8,010 nucleotides of DNA from assembly GCA_002309155.1 (NCBI GenBank), contig DBXB01000065.1, positions 20,986 through 28,995 of the forward strand, read 5' to 3'. Both the position numbers and the translations under genes were made by a program. Within the stretch, counting starts at the first letter, position 1, and every line of letters starts with the position of its first letter. Below the pieces are notes generated by a model. The model searched no databases. It saw nothing but the letters and a program-made list of their open reading frames with translations, and had not been told where the DNA came from. Origin of the DNA: Bacteroidales bacterium UBA1223. GTDB lineage: Bacteria > Bacteroidota > Bacteroidia > Bacteroidales > P3. Of the stretch, positions 1 through 6,323 are shown piece after piece.

Positions 1-24
1 TATCAACGTATCAACATATCAACA
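1..24. repeat. Three tandem copies of an 8-bp unit, TATCAACR
   Basis: The unit occurs as TATCAACG at 1-8, then TATCAACA at 9-16 and 17-24. It ends 7 nt before the panB start codon. The array may begin upstream of the window, so the copy number is a minimum. It occupies the 5' leader or promoter region of panB, but no promoter element or known function can be assigned to it. Confidence 0.7.
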
Positions 25-31
25 AATAATA

Positions 32-850
32 ATGGCTTATCTTCAGACTGATGTGACTAAGGTTACGACTAGGGTGTTACAAAACATGAAGCTGCATGGT
101 GAGAAAATCGCCATGCTTACTGCTTATGACTATTCTATGGCTCAGTTGCTCGACAGAACCAAGATAGATGTAGTCCTGGTGGGCGACAGCGCCGCCAATG
201 TGATGGAAGGATTCAAGACAACTCTGCCTATCACTCTCGACGAGATGATTGTCTATGCCTCTTCCGTGGTGAGGGCTATCAACCGAGCTCTTGTTGTGGT
301 GGATATGCCTTTCGGCACATATCAGGGCAACTCCAAGCAGGCACTTGCCTCTGCTATCAGAATAATGAAGGAGACGGGTGCTGATGCCGTAAAACTCGAA
401 GGGGGGGAGGAGGTGCTGGAATCTATCCAGCGTATACTTAGTGCCGGAATCCCTGTCATGGGTCATCTGGGTCTTACTCCTCAAAGCATAAACAAATTCG
501 GTACTTATGCTGTCCGCGCCACTGAGGAGGAAGAGGCCAATCGTGTGATTCACGACGCTCATATCCTTGAAGAGGCTGGGTGCTTCTCTATGGTTCTGGA
601 AAAAATCCCCGCAAGCCTGGCTTCACGTATCGCATCGGAAGTGAAAATACCTGTTATCGGTATCGGCGCCGGAAGCGGGGTTGACGGTCAGGTCCTAGTG
701 CTGCAGGATATGTTGGGTATCACCCAGCAGTTCAAACCGCGCTACCTACGACTCTACGGTCATATCGGCGAGGAGATATCTGATGCTATACAACAGTATA
801 TCACTGATGTCAAATCTCTGGAATTCCCCAACGAGAAAGAACAATACTAA
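32..850 (+). CDS. panB: 3-methyl-2-oxobutanoate hydroxymethyltransferase (ketopantoate hydroxymethyltransferase)
   Basis: PanB transfers a hydroxymethyl group from 5,10-methylene-tetrahydrofolate to 2-oxoisovalerate, giving ketopantoate, the first committed step of pantothenate and coenzyme A synthesis. It is a cytoplasmic Mg-dependent TIM-barrel enzyme. Visible hallmarks are GDS at 51-53 and D91 in DMPFGTYQGN (metal ligands in the family), K121 in ADAVKLEGGEE, MGHLGLTPQS at 143-152, and E190 in VLEKIP, which aligns with the catalytic glutamate. IGIGAGSGVDGQVLV lies near 200-213. The 272-residue length is normal, and the C-terminal FPNEKEQY is typical of Bacteroidales PanB. The ATG at 32 gives an N-terminus that reaches the conserved KVTTRVLQNMK segment. 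It has no Shine-Dalgarno, only A-rich sequence (AACAAATAATA) before it, as is common in this phylum. gcvP follows after 41 nt on the same strand with no terminator between, so co-transcription is likely. All expected active-site residues are present. Confidence 0.97.
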   Translation: MAYLQTDVTKVTTRVLQNMKLHGEKIAMLTAYDYSMAQLLDRTKIDVVLVGDSAANVMEGFKTTLPITLDEMIVYASSVVRAINRALVVVDMPFGTYQGNSKQALASAIRIMKETGADAVKLEGGEEVLESIQRILSAGIPVMGHLGLTPQSINKFGTYAVRATEEEEANRVIHDAHILEEAGCFSMVLEKIPASLASRIASEVKIPVIGIGAGSGVDGQVLVLQDMLGITQQFKPRYLRLYGHIGEEISDAIQQYITDVKSLEFPNEKEQY

Positions 851-891
851 TCTGCATATTCTCTATTAGAAATCAATAATTTATCAATAGT

Positions 892-3747
892 ATGATCACA
901 AATAATTTTACTCCACGTCACAACGGTGTCTCTAATCCCGCTGACGAAGAAAAAATGCTCAAAACTATCGGTGTCGCATCTATGGATGAACTTATCGACA
1001 AGGCTGTTCCTGCCAGCATCCGTCTGAAAGAACCTATGCCTATTCCCGATGGTATCAACGAATATGAGTTCCTTAACCGCTGCCGTACTTTGGCTCAGAT
1101 GAACAAACTCTACAAGTCATATATCGGCATGGGTTACTATGGCACTATCACTCCCGCTGTCATCCAGCGTAATGTCTTTGAGAACGCCGGCTGGTATACC
1201 GCTTATACTCCTTACCAGACCGAGATCAGCCAAGGTCGCCTCGAGGCCTTGATGACCTATCAGACTATGGTCAGCGATATGACAGGTATGCCTCTCGCTA
1301 ATGCGTCTCTCCTTGATGAGGCAACAGCTGGTGGCGAGTGCATGATTATGTTCTATAACAGCCGCGGCCGTGCCGCTGTGAAAGAGAATGTCAATAAGAT
1401 CTTTGTCGACGACTGCATCTTCCCGCAGACTCTCGATGTTATGCGTACCAATGCCGCTCCCCGTGGTATCGAGATCGTTGTTGGCAAACCGTCTGAAATT
1501 ACCCTCGACAACTCATTCTTCGGCGCCATTATTCAGTATCCTAACCAGTTTGGCGAGGTGACTGACTACACCGCTTTTATTGCTAAAGCTCACGAGCTGG
1601 GTATCTTTGTTGGTATGGCTACCGACCTGATGGCTCTCGCTCTCTTGAAGACTCCCGGCGAAATGGGTGCTGACTGTGCTTTCGGTAGCAACCAGCGTTT
1701 CGGCCTTCCTATGGGCTTCGGCGGTCCTCATGCTGGTTTCTTTGCAGTTGCTGACGCCTTCAAACGCACCTTCCCTGGTCGTATTATCGGATGGAGCGTT
1801 GACGCTAAAGGCAACCCGGCTCTCCGTATGGCTCTCGGTATGCGTGAACAGCATATCAAACGTGAGAAAGCCACCTCGAACATCTGCACAGCTTCGGCTC
1901 TGCAGGCTATCATGAGTGGTTTCTTCGCCGCTTGGCACGGTCCCGAAGGCATTCACAACATCGCCGCCAATATCCATGCTATGGCTTCAGTACTTGCTAA
2001 GGAACTTGAGAAATATGGTTACAAACAGCATAACCGTGTGTTCTTCGACACCTTGGCACTGCAATGCCCTGTCAAGACTGACGAGGTGCGTAAAGTCGCC
2101 GAAGAAGCTCACATTAACTTCCGCTATATCTGTGAGGAATGCATAGGTATCAGTATCGACGAGACGACTTCTAAGGATGACATCAACGACATCATAACTG
2201 TTTTGGCTAAAGCCGCCGGCAAACAGCCCGAATTGCTGCAATGCAGTGGCAAGGGTTGCTGCACCACTTTCAGCGACATACCCGCAGAATTGCTCCGTAC
2301 TACCAAGTATTTGACTCATAGTGTGTTTAATAAATACCACAGTGAGACTGAGATGATGCGGTATATGAAGAAACTCGAGGTTAAGGATCTCAGTCTTAAC
2401 CGCGCCATGATTCCTCTGGGAAGCTGCACGATGAAACTCAACGCCGCCGCTGAGATGTTGCCGCTGAGCTGGTCTAAGTTCGCTGGTATGCATCCCTTCG
2501 CTCCTCAAGATCAGGCTCAAGGCTCTCTCCAGATGATTAAAGAGATGGAGGAACTTCTGGCTATCGTTACCGGTTTCGCCGGTGTCTCTCTCCAGCCTAA
2601 CTCTGGCTCGGCAGGCGAATACAGCGGTCTTACGGTTATCCGCAATTATCATATCGACTGTGGTAATCCTCAGCGCAATGTTTGCCTCATCCCAGCTTCG
2701 GCTCACGGCACTAATCCCGCATCGGCCGCTAAGGCTGGCATGTCGGTTGTCGTGGTGAAATGCAACGACCGTGGCGATGTCGATATCGACGACCTTAAAG
2801 AGAAAGTCGCACAGTATAAAGACACTCTTTCGTGCATAATGATTACCTACCCCTCAACTCATGGAGCTTTTGAGGAAGGCATCCTTGAAATTGTTGACAT
2901 TATCCATGCCGCTGGCGGTCTCGTATATATGGATGGTGCCAATATGAATGCCCAGATTGGTATAACCTCTCCTGGACGTATGGGTGCCGACGTATGTCAC
3001 CTCAACCTGCACAAGAGTTTCGCAGGTCCTCACGGTGGTGGCGGAGCTGGTGTCGGTCCTATCGCTGTCAGCGCCAAGTTGGTCGACTTCCTCCCCAAAC
3101 ATTGCATCTACAATGTTGGCGGAAGCAAGGGCAACGCTATGGCCGCCGCTCCTTTCGGCAACTTCCTGCTATTCCCCATCAGCTACGGTTATCTCCTTAT
3201 GCTCGGTGGTAATGGTCTGACGGAGGCTACTCGTCACGCCATCCTCAACGCTAACTATCTCCGTGCCCGTCTGCAGAAATACTATAAGATTCTTTATACT
3301 AACAAGAACGGTATGTGCGGTCATGAGATGATTGTTGATTTCAGTGAGTTCAGCCTCAAGGTCGGTGTCGGCGACATCGCTCGTCGTCTCGACGACTACG
3401 GCTTCCACGCTCCTACGGTGGCATTCCCCGTACATAACACTCTTATGGTTGAACCTACCGAGAGTGAGCCTCTAAGTGAACTCGACCGTTTCTGCGATGC
3501 TCTTATCAGCATCCGTCAGGAAATCGACGATATCATGACCGGCAAGTACGACGAGCATAACAATCCTATTGCCAATGCTCCTCATACTATGCAGGTGGTC
3601 TGCGCCGACGAATGGAATTATCCTTATAGCCGTAAGGTTGCCGCCTTCCCGATGGAACATGGCGACAAGTACTGGCCGACCATCAGCAAGATTGACGACG
3701 CTTATGGCGACCGCAATCTGCAACCTGTATGGCCCGCTGAAGAATAA
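892..3747 (+). CDS. gcvP: Glycine dehydrogenase (decarboxylating), glycine cleavage system P-protein
   Basis: The P-protein is a PLP enzyme that decarboxylates glycine and passes the aminomethyl group to the lipoyl arm of H-protein (GcvH). With GcvT and Lpd this yields CO2, ammonia, NADH and 5,10-methylene-THF. At 951 residues this is the long single-chain form, not the split GcvPA/GcvPB form. The N-terminal half carries YTPYQTEISQGRLEALM (105-121) and LLDEATAGGE (140-149), followed by FGLPMGFGGPHAGFFA near 270-285. The C-terminal half carries GSCTMKLNAAAEMLPL (510-525), SAHGTNPASA (603-612), MDGANMNAQ (680-688) and HLNLHKSFAGPHGGGG. K708 in that last motif is the PLP-binding lysine. The ATG at 892 has no Shine-Dalgarno. 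Other glycine cleavage genes (gcvT, gcvH) are not in the window and no glycine riboswitch is visible upstream. An odd point is a cysteine-rich stretch (C414, C417, C451, C456, C457) in the linker between the two halves. Confidence 0.98.
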   Translation: MITNNFTPRHNGVSNPADEEKMLKTIGVASMDELIDKAVPASIRLKEPMPIPDGINEYEFLNRCRTLAQMNKLYKSYIGMGYYGTITPAVIQRNVFENAGWYTAYTPYQTEISQGRLEALMTYQTMVSDMTGMPLANASLLDEATAGGECMIMFYNSRGRAAVKENVNKIFVDDCIFPQTLDVMRTNAAPRGIEIVVGKPSEITLDNSFFGAIIQYPNQFGEVTDYTAFIAKAHELGIFVGMATDLMALALLKTPGEMGADCAFGSNQRFGLPMGFGGPHAGFFAVADAFKRTFPGRIIGWSVDAKGNPALRMALGMREQHIKREKATSNICTASALQAIMSGFFAAWHGPEGIHNIAANIHAMASVLAKELEKYGYKQHNRVFFDTLALQCPVKTDEVRKVAEEAHINFRYICEECIGISIDETTSKDDINDIITVLAKAAGKQPELLQCSGKGCCTTFSDIPAELLRTTKYLTHSVFNKYHSETEMMRYMKKLEVKDLSLNRAMIPLGSCTMKLNAAAEMLPLSWSKFAGMHPFAPQDQAQGSLQMIKEMEELLAIVTGFAGVSLQPNSGSAGEYSGLTVIRNYHIDCGNPQRNVCLIPASAHGTNPASAAKAGMSVVVVKCNDRGDVDIDDLKEKVAQYKDTLSCIMITYPSTHGAFEEGILEIVDIIHAAGGLVYMDGANMNAQIGITSPGRMGADVCHLNLHKSFAGPHGGGGAGVGPIAVSAKLVDFLPKHCIYNVGGSKGNAMAAAPFGNFLLFPISYGYLLMLGGNGLTEATRHAILNANYLRARLQKYYKILYTNKNGMCGHEMIVDFSEFSLKVGVGDIARRLDDYGFHAPTVAFPVHNTLMVEPTESEPLSELDRFCDALISIRQEIDDIMTGKYDEHNNPIANAPHTMQVVCADEWNYPYSRKVAAFPMEHGDKYWPTISKIDDAYGDRNLQPVWPAEE

Positions 3748-3778
3748 TTCATCGGCGACATAACTGTTGAATAGAATA

Positions 3779-3809
3779 GGGGAGGACCGCCCAAGGTCTT
3801 CCCCTTTTT
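3779..3809 (+). terminator. Rho-independent terminator after gcvP
   Basis: The left arm GGGGAGGACC (3779-3788) pairs with GGTCTTCCCC (3795-3804) over 10 bp, with one G-U wobble and the 6-nt loop GCCCAA. Five T residues follow at 3805-3809. It lies 31 nt after the gcvP stop and separates panB-gcvP from the WG-repeat gene. Confidence 0.93.
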
Positions 3810-3828
3810 AGAAATAGTTGATACATAA

Positions 3829-3859
3829 TTGTCCTTTTGTAAAAAAATACACACCTTTG
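3829..3859 (+). promoter_or_regulatory. Probable Bacteroidota-type sigma-70 promoter of the WG-repeat gene
   Basis: CACCTTTG at 3852-3859 matches five of the six fixed bases of the Bacteroidota -7 element TAnnTTTG. TTG at 3829-3831 lies 20 nt upstream, a fitting spacing for the -33 TTTG/TTG element. The site sits directly after the gcvP terminator and before the WG-repeat gene. Transcription would be expected to start about 5-7 nt after the element, at or next to the ATG at 3866. The match was judged by eye. Confidence 0.6.
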
Positions 3860-3865
3860 TCTATC

Positions 3866-5032
3866 ATGAAAAAGTCTTGTTCATTAAAAAACTTGGTATT
3901 GTCGCTTATTCTCGTAGCGACAGTACTTCCTGTCTCAATTGCAAATTGTGGTGTCGTTAACGATGGCACACCTAAAGACCTTTTCCCGATTTATGAGAAT
4001 GGTAAGTGGGGCTATATGGACAAGTCGGGGAAAACCGTGATAAAGTGCGTGTATGAAAATGTCAATTATTTCTCAGACCGTTTGGCCTCTGTCGAGCTTA
4101 ATGGCAAATGGGGATTTATAGACGCCGAGGGGAACATGGTCGTTAAACCTCAATTTGACGGTGTTGCCTCTTTCGAAGACGGGATGATACTGGTTTGGAA
4201 CAATATCTGGGAGAATGATGACGAGGTGGAGACCGCCTTGTATGGATATGTGAACAATAAAGGCGTCGTCATTAGGAAACCTCAGTTCTACAATGCTAGC
4301 GATTTTCATCAAGGATATGCACCTGTGAAGGTTGGGGATAAATGGGGTTTTATTGACCGGAAAGGAGATATCGCTATTGAACCTCAATATGAGAATGTCG
4401 GATTTTTCAGTGAGGGACTTGCTCCAGTCTCTATTGATGGTAAGACGGGTTATATCGATGTGAGTGGCAGAATGATCATCGAACCTCAGTATGAGAATGC
4501 CGGTTTCTTTAGCGAAGGTCTGGCTATGGCTAGGGTTGGTGGCAAGTGTGGATATATTGACAAGACCGGTGTATTTGTTATTGAGCCTAAGTACGCCGAC
4601 GCCCAACCGTTTGAAAACGGAATGGGTGATGTGAATATAGGCACATGGATCAGAGTTAAATGGAGATTTATCGATAAAAATGGAGTCTTTCTGTTCAGTC
4701 CGGATTTCGAGGTCGTCGGACACTTCAGCGAGGGCCTTGCCACTGTGAAAATAAATGGCAAATGGGGCTTTATCGATGAAAAAGGAGTGATAGTTATTGA
4801 GCCTCAGTTCAAGGAGGTCAATCCGTTCTGCGAGGGTCTCGCAAAATTAAAAGTCGACGGAAAATTTGGGTTTATCGACAAATCCGGTAATGTGGTGATT
4901 GAACCGCAGTATGATGTGGCGGGAGGATTCTACAACGGACTGGCGGAGGTGAGAATAGGCGATTACGACACTGGCAGATATATGTACATTGACCAATCTG
5001 GCAAGGTTGTCAGGGATTGGAAATTGAAATAA
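3866..5032 (+). CDS. Secreted WG-repeat protein of unknown function
   Basis: This 388-residue protein has an N-terminal signal sequence: MKKSCSLKN, then a hydrophobic stretch (about 10-25), with a plausible signal peptidase I site after A26 (S-I-A). C28 follows, but IANC is a poor lipobox, so a lipoprotein is less likely. The rest is about ten WG-type beta repeats of roughly 34 residues with the pattern GKWGFID..G..VIEPQ(F/Y)..(V/A)..FSEGLA.V. They begin near residues 44, 79, 124, 157, 191, 225, 263, 297, 331 and 370, the last being partial. The Trp-Gly pair is intact in repeats 1, 2, 4 and 8. Others carry YG, TG, CG, WR or FG. Repeat 2 has an acidic insertion (WENDDEVET). An in-frame ATG at 3818 was rejected because it lies upstream of the promoter and adds 16 residues ahead of the signal peptide. 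No Shine-Dalgarno precedes 3866. The WG family is widespread, with no settled function. Nothing here identifies a partner. Confidence 0.9.
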   Translation: MKKSCSLKNLVLSLILVATVLPVSIANCGVVNDGTPKDLFPIYENGKWGYMDKSGKTVIKCVYENVNYFSDRLASVELNGKWGFIDAEGNMVVKPQFDGVASFEDGMILVWNNIWENDDEVETALYGYVNNKGVVIRKPQFYNASDFHQGYAPVKVGDKWGFIDRKGDIAIEPQYENVGFFSEGLAPVSIDGKTGYIDVSGRMIIEPQYENAGFFSEGLAMARVGGKCGYIDKTGVFVIEPKYADAQPFENGMGDVNIGTWIRVKWRFIDKNGVFLFSPDFEVVGHFSEGLATVKINGKWGFIDEKGVIVIEPQFKEVNPFCEGLAKLKVDGKFGFIDKSGNVVIEPQYDVAGGFYNGLAEVRIGDYDTGRYMYIDQSGKVVRDWKLK

Positions 5033-5033
5033 T

Positions 5034-5747
5034 CTAATCTTGTTGTCTCCACAGCAGAAATGGTGTGGTGAGTGTGACGTATTCTGTACTATAACTTCCG
5101 TCTGGATTTCGTATTGACATCTCTTCGTTTTGAGGTTCTATACCATGTATACCCTTATAGAACTGGAGCACGCATAGTTTTGATTCTGCTCCGTGCTGGG
5201 TGTGGATGTGGGTGATGCTTTTCAATGTGATGTCGTTAGCCCTTGCATTAGATAGAAAAATTGGGACGCATTCTTCCCTTGTTATCAAAGACAATTGTCC
5301 GCCGTCTGCGAGTAGTTTCGATGCGTGAAACAGCAGACTCTCGGCAGGCAAGGAGTCATCATGACGTGCTAAGCTCTTCCTTTGTTCATTGTTCTTGAGC
5401 GACCGGTTGAAATAGGGGGGATTGCATACTATCAGGTCATAGAGGATTGGTGAGCTATAGTTTTGGAGTGTGCTGTTTGTGGCTTTGAGACGTGCCTTCC
5501 ATGGCGAGTTGTCGAAATTCTTATTGGCAACAGCGACGGTTTGACTGTCGATGTCTATGGCGTCTATTATGGCGTTCTCAAACCGTTGCGCCATCATCAA
5601 GGCTAGTATGCCGCATCCTGTACCAATATCCAATATGCGCCGAGGCTCTAAGTCTGTCGTGGTCAGAGTCCCGAGGAGTACGGCGTCGGTACCCACTTTC
5701 ATGGTCGCGTCTTTATCCTCAATCGAGAATTGTTTGAAATAAAACAC
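5034..5747 (-). CDS. trmN6: tRNA1(Val) (adenine(37)-N6)-methyltransferase
   Basis: This SAM-dependent enzyme of the TrmN6/YfiC family methylates N6 of adenine 37 in tRNA1(Val). The sequence shows the family's N-terminal FKQF (4-7) and MKVGTDAVLLG (16-26), the SAM-binding LDIGTGCGILAL (39-50), the acidic DAIDID (62-67), and the N6-adenine catalytic NPPYF (109-113). The C-terminal block NPDGSYSTEYVTLT (214-227) resembles GPDQNYSEAYTALT of E. coli YfiC as I recall it. The length of 237 residues is normal. The start is GTG at 5747. The frame stays open upstream to a TGA at 5819-5817 but has no ATG, and the first ATG inside (M16) would remove FKQF. No Shine-Dalgarno or -7 promoter element is seen. 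The gene starts 34 nt downstream of the exb operon terminator on the same strand, so it may depend on read-through or a weak promoter. Its stop faces the WG gene stop with one base between. Confidence 0.93.
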   Translation of the reverse strand: MFYFKQFSIEDKDATMKVGTDAVLLGTLTTTDLEPRRILDIGTGCGILALMMAQRFENAIIDAIDIDSQTVAVANKNFDNSPWKARLKATNSTLQNYSSPILYDLIVCNPPYFNRSLKNNEQRKSLARHDDSLPAESLLFHASKLLADGGQLSLITREECVPIFLSNARANDITLKSITHIHTQHGAESKLCVLQFYKGIHGIEPQNEEMSIRNPDGSYSTEYVTLTTPFLLWRQQD

Positions 5748-5781
5748 TGGTGTCTGATGCTTCGGCCAGGATGTGATGATG

Positions 5782-5817
5782 AAAAAAAAAGCTGCCGCAA
5801 GACTTGCAGCAGCTTTT
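5782..5817 (-). terminator. Rho-independent terminator of the exb operon
   Basis: Read on the - strand, AAAAGCTGCTGCA (5817-5805) pairs with TGCGGCAGCTTTT (5799-5787) around a 5-nt loop, with one U-G wobble. The 3' arm runs into nine T residues (5790-5782). The wobble pairs only on the - strand (it is a C-A mismatch on the +), and the long T run is also on that strand, so the terminator serves exbD2, whose stop is 21 nt upstream. Confidence 0.92.
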
Positions 5818-5838
5818 CATTGATTCTGGTATTAAGAG

Positions 5839-6309
5839 TTACTTCTTGACGTCTTTTGTGGCGTTATAGAAGATCTTCAGAGCACTTGAATTACGGAGTT
5901 CCTGTTTGATGTCACTGACCATACCCATCTTCACCTTACCATCGGCCTTGATGGCGAAGGTGAGGAGTTTGCTGTCCTCTTCAGAGCGTGCGCTCTTCTC
6001 AAGTTCAACAAACTGACGTATGTCTTCGACATCGGCAATCTGGTCGTTGAGCTGAATACGTGGTTCAGTACCATATTTGGCCGTATAGCTCTCCATAGGA
6101 ACACCGATGTTGATGTAGCTGACCAAACTTTTCTTCTCAAGTTTTGTCACCTCAGTACCCTTGGGCGGAGCAATCTTGACGAAGAGTGTGCTTTCGCGCA
6201 TGGTGGTGATGACCATGAAGAAGAACAGGAGCATGAAAATAATGTCAGACATCGAACCCATGTTCAGGCCGGGTGTGCCTTTGTCGTTTTTTTGTTTAAA
6301 GCGTGCCAT
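5839..6309 (-). CDS. exbD: ExbD/TolR family proton-channel subunit (second, distal copy)
   Basis: ExbD proteins sit in the inner membrane with one N-terminal helix inside an ExbB pentamer and a periplasmic domain. Proton flow through the pair drives TonB- or TolA-like partners. This 156-residue copy has the family N-terminus GTPGLNMGSMSDIIFMLLFFFMV, with one helix at about 22-36. D22 in MSD aligns with the essential protonatable aspartate (Asp25 of E. coli ExbD). The periplasmic part (about 40-156) begins KIAPPKGTE and ends in an ExbD-like KADGKVKMGMVSDIKQELR segment (121-139). It starts 12 nt after exbD1 ends and is preceded by an unusually strong Shine-Dalgarno. It is the last gene before the operon terminator. 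It differs strongly from exbD1 outside the membrane segment, so the two are probably non-redundant. No tonB gene follows. Confidence 0.93.
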   Translation of the reverse strand: MARFKQKNDKGTPGLNMGSMSDIIFMLLFFFMVITTMRESTLFVKIAPPKGTEVTKLEKKSLVSYINIGVPMESYTAKYGTEPRIQLNDQIADVEDIRQFVELEKSARSEEDSKLLTFAIKADGKVKMGMVSDIKQELRNSSALKIFYNATKDVKK

Positions 6310-6314
6310 TATTT

Positions 6315-6323
6315 CTCCTCCTT
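6315..6323 (-). promoter_or_regulatory. Strong Shine-Dalgarno sequence of the distal exbD
   Basis: On the - strand, AAGGAGGAG (6323-6315) lies 5 nt before the ATG at 6309 and overlaps the TAA stop of exbD1 (6324-6322). It is a near-perfect anti-16S match and supports both this start and translational coupling to exbD1. None of the other starts in the window has a comparable site. Confidence 0.9.

Noticed and set aside
77..562. A 161-codon open frame on the - strand within panB
   Set aside because: It is antisense to a clear panB with all catalytic residues, and its translation looks like no known protein.
851..891. Glycine riboswitch or separate promoter before gcvP
   Set aside because: The 41-nt gap is too short for a glycine aptamer, and no TAnnTTTG-like element is seen.
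1987..2706. A 239-codon open frame on the - strand inside gcvP
   Set aside because: It lies wholly antisense to a well-supported gene. Its protein has no recognisable family features, and long antisense frames are common opposite codon-biased genes.
3818..3865. Upstream in-frame ATG as start of the WG-repeat protein
   Set aside because: It precedes the promoter-like element and would place 16 residues before a good signal peptide starting at 3866.
3947..3949. Lipoprotein attachment at C28 of the WG-repeat protein
   Set aside because: The preceding residues IAN put Asn at -1, which fits a lipobox poorly. Signal peptidase I cleavage after SIA is more likely.
4073..4723. A 216-codon open frame on the - strand within the WG-repeat gene
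   Set aside because: Its apparent internal repeats (for example ILRFDDH / ILRFNSD) are the mirror of the WG repeats read backwards. There is no independent start signal.
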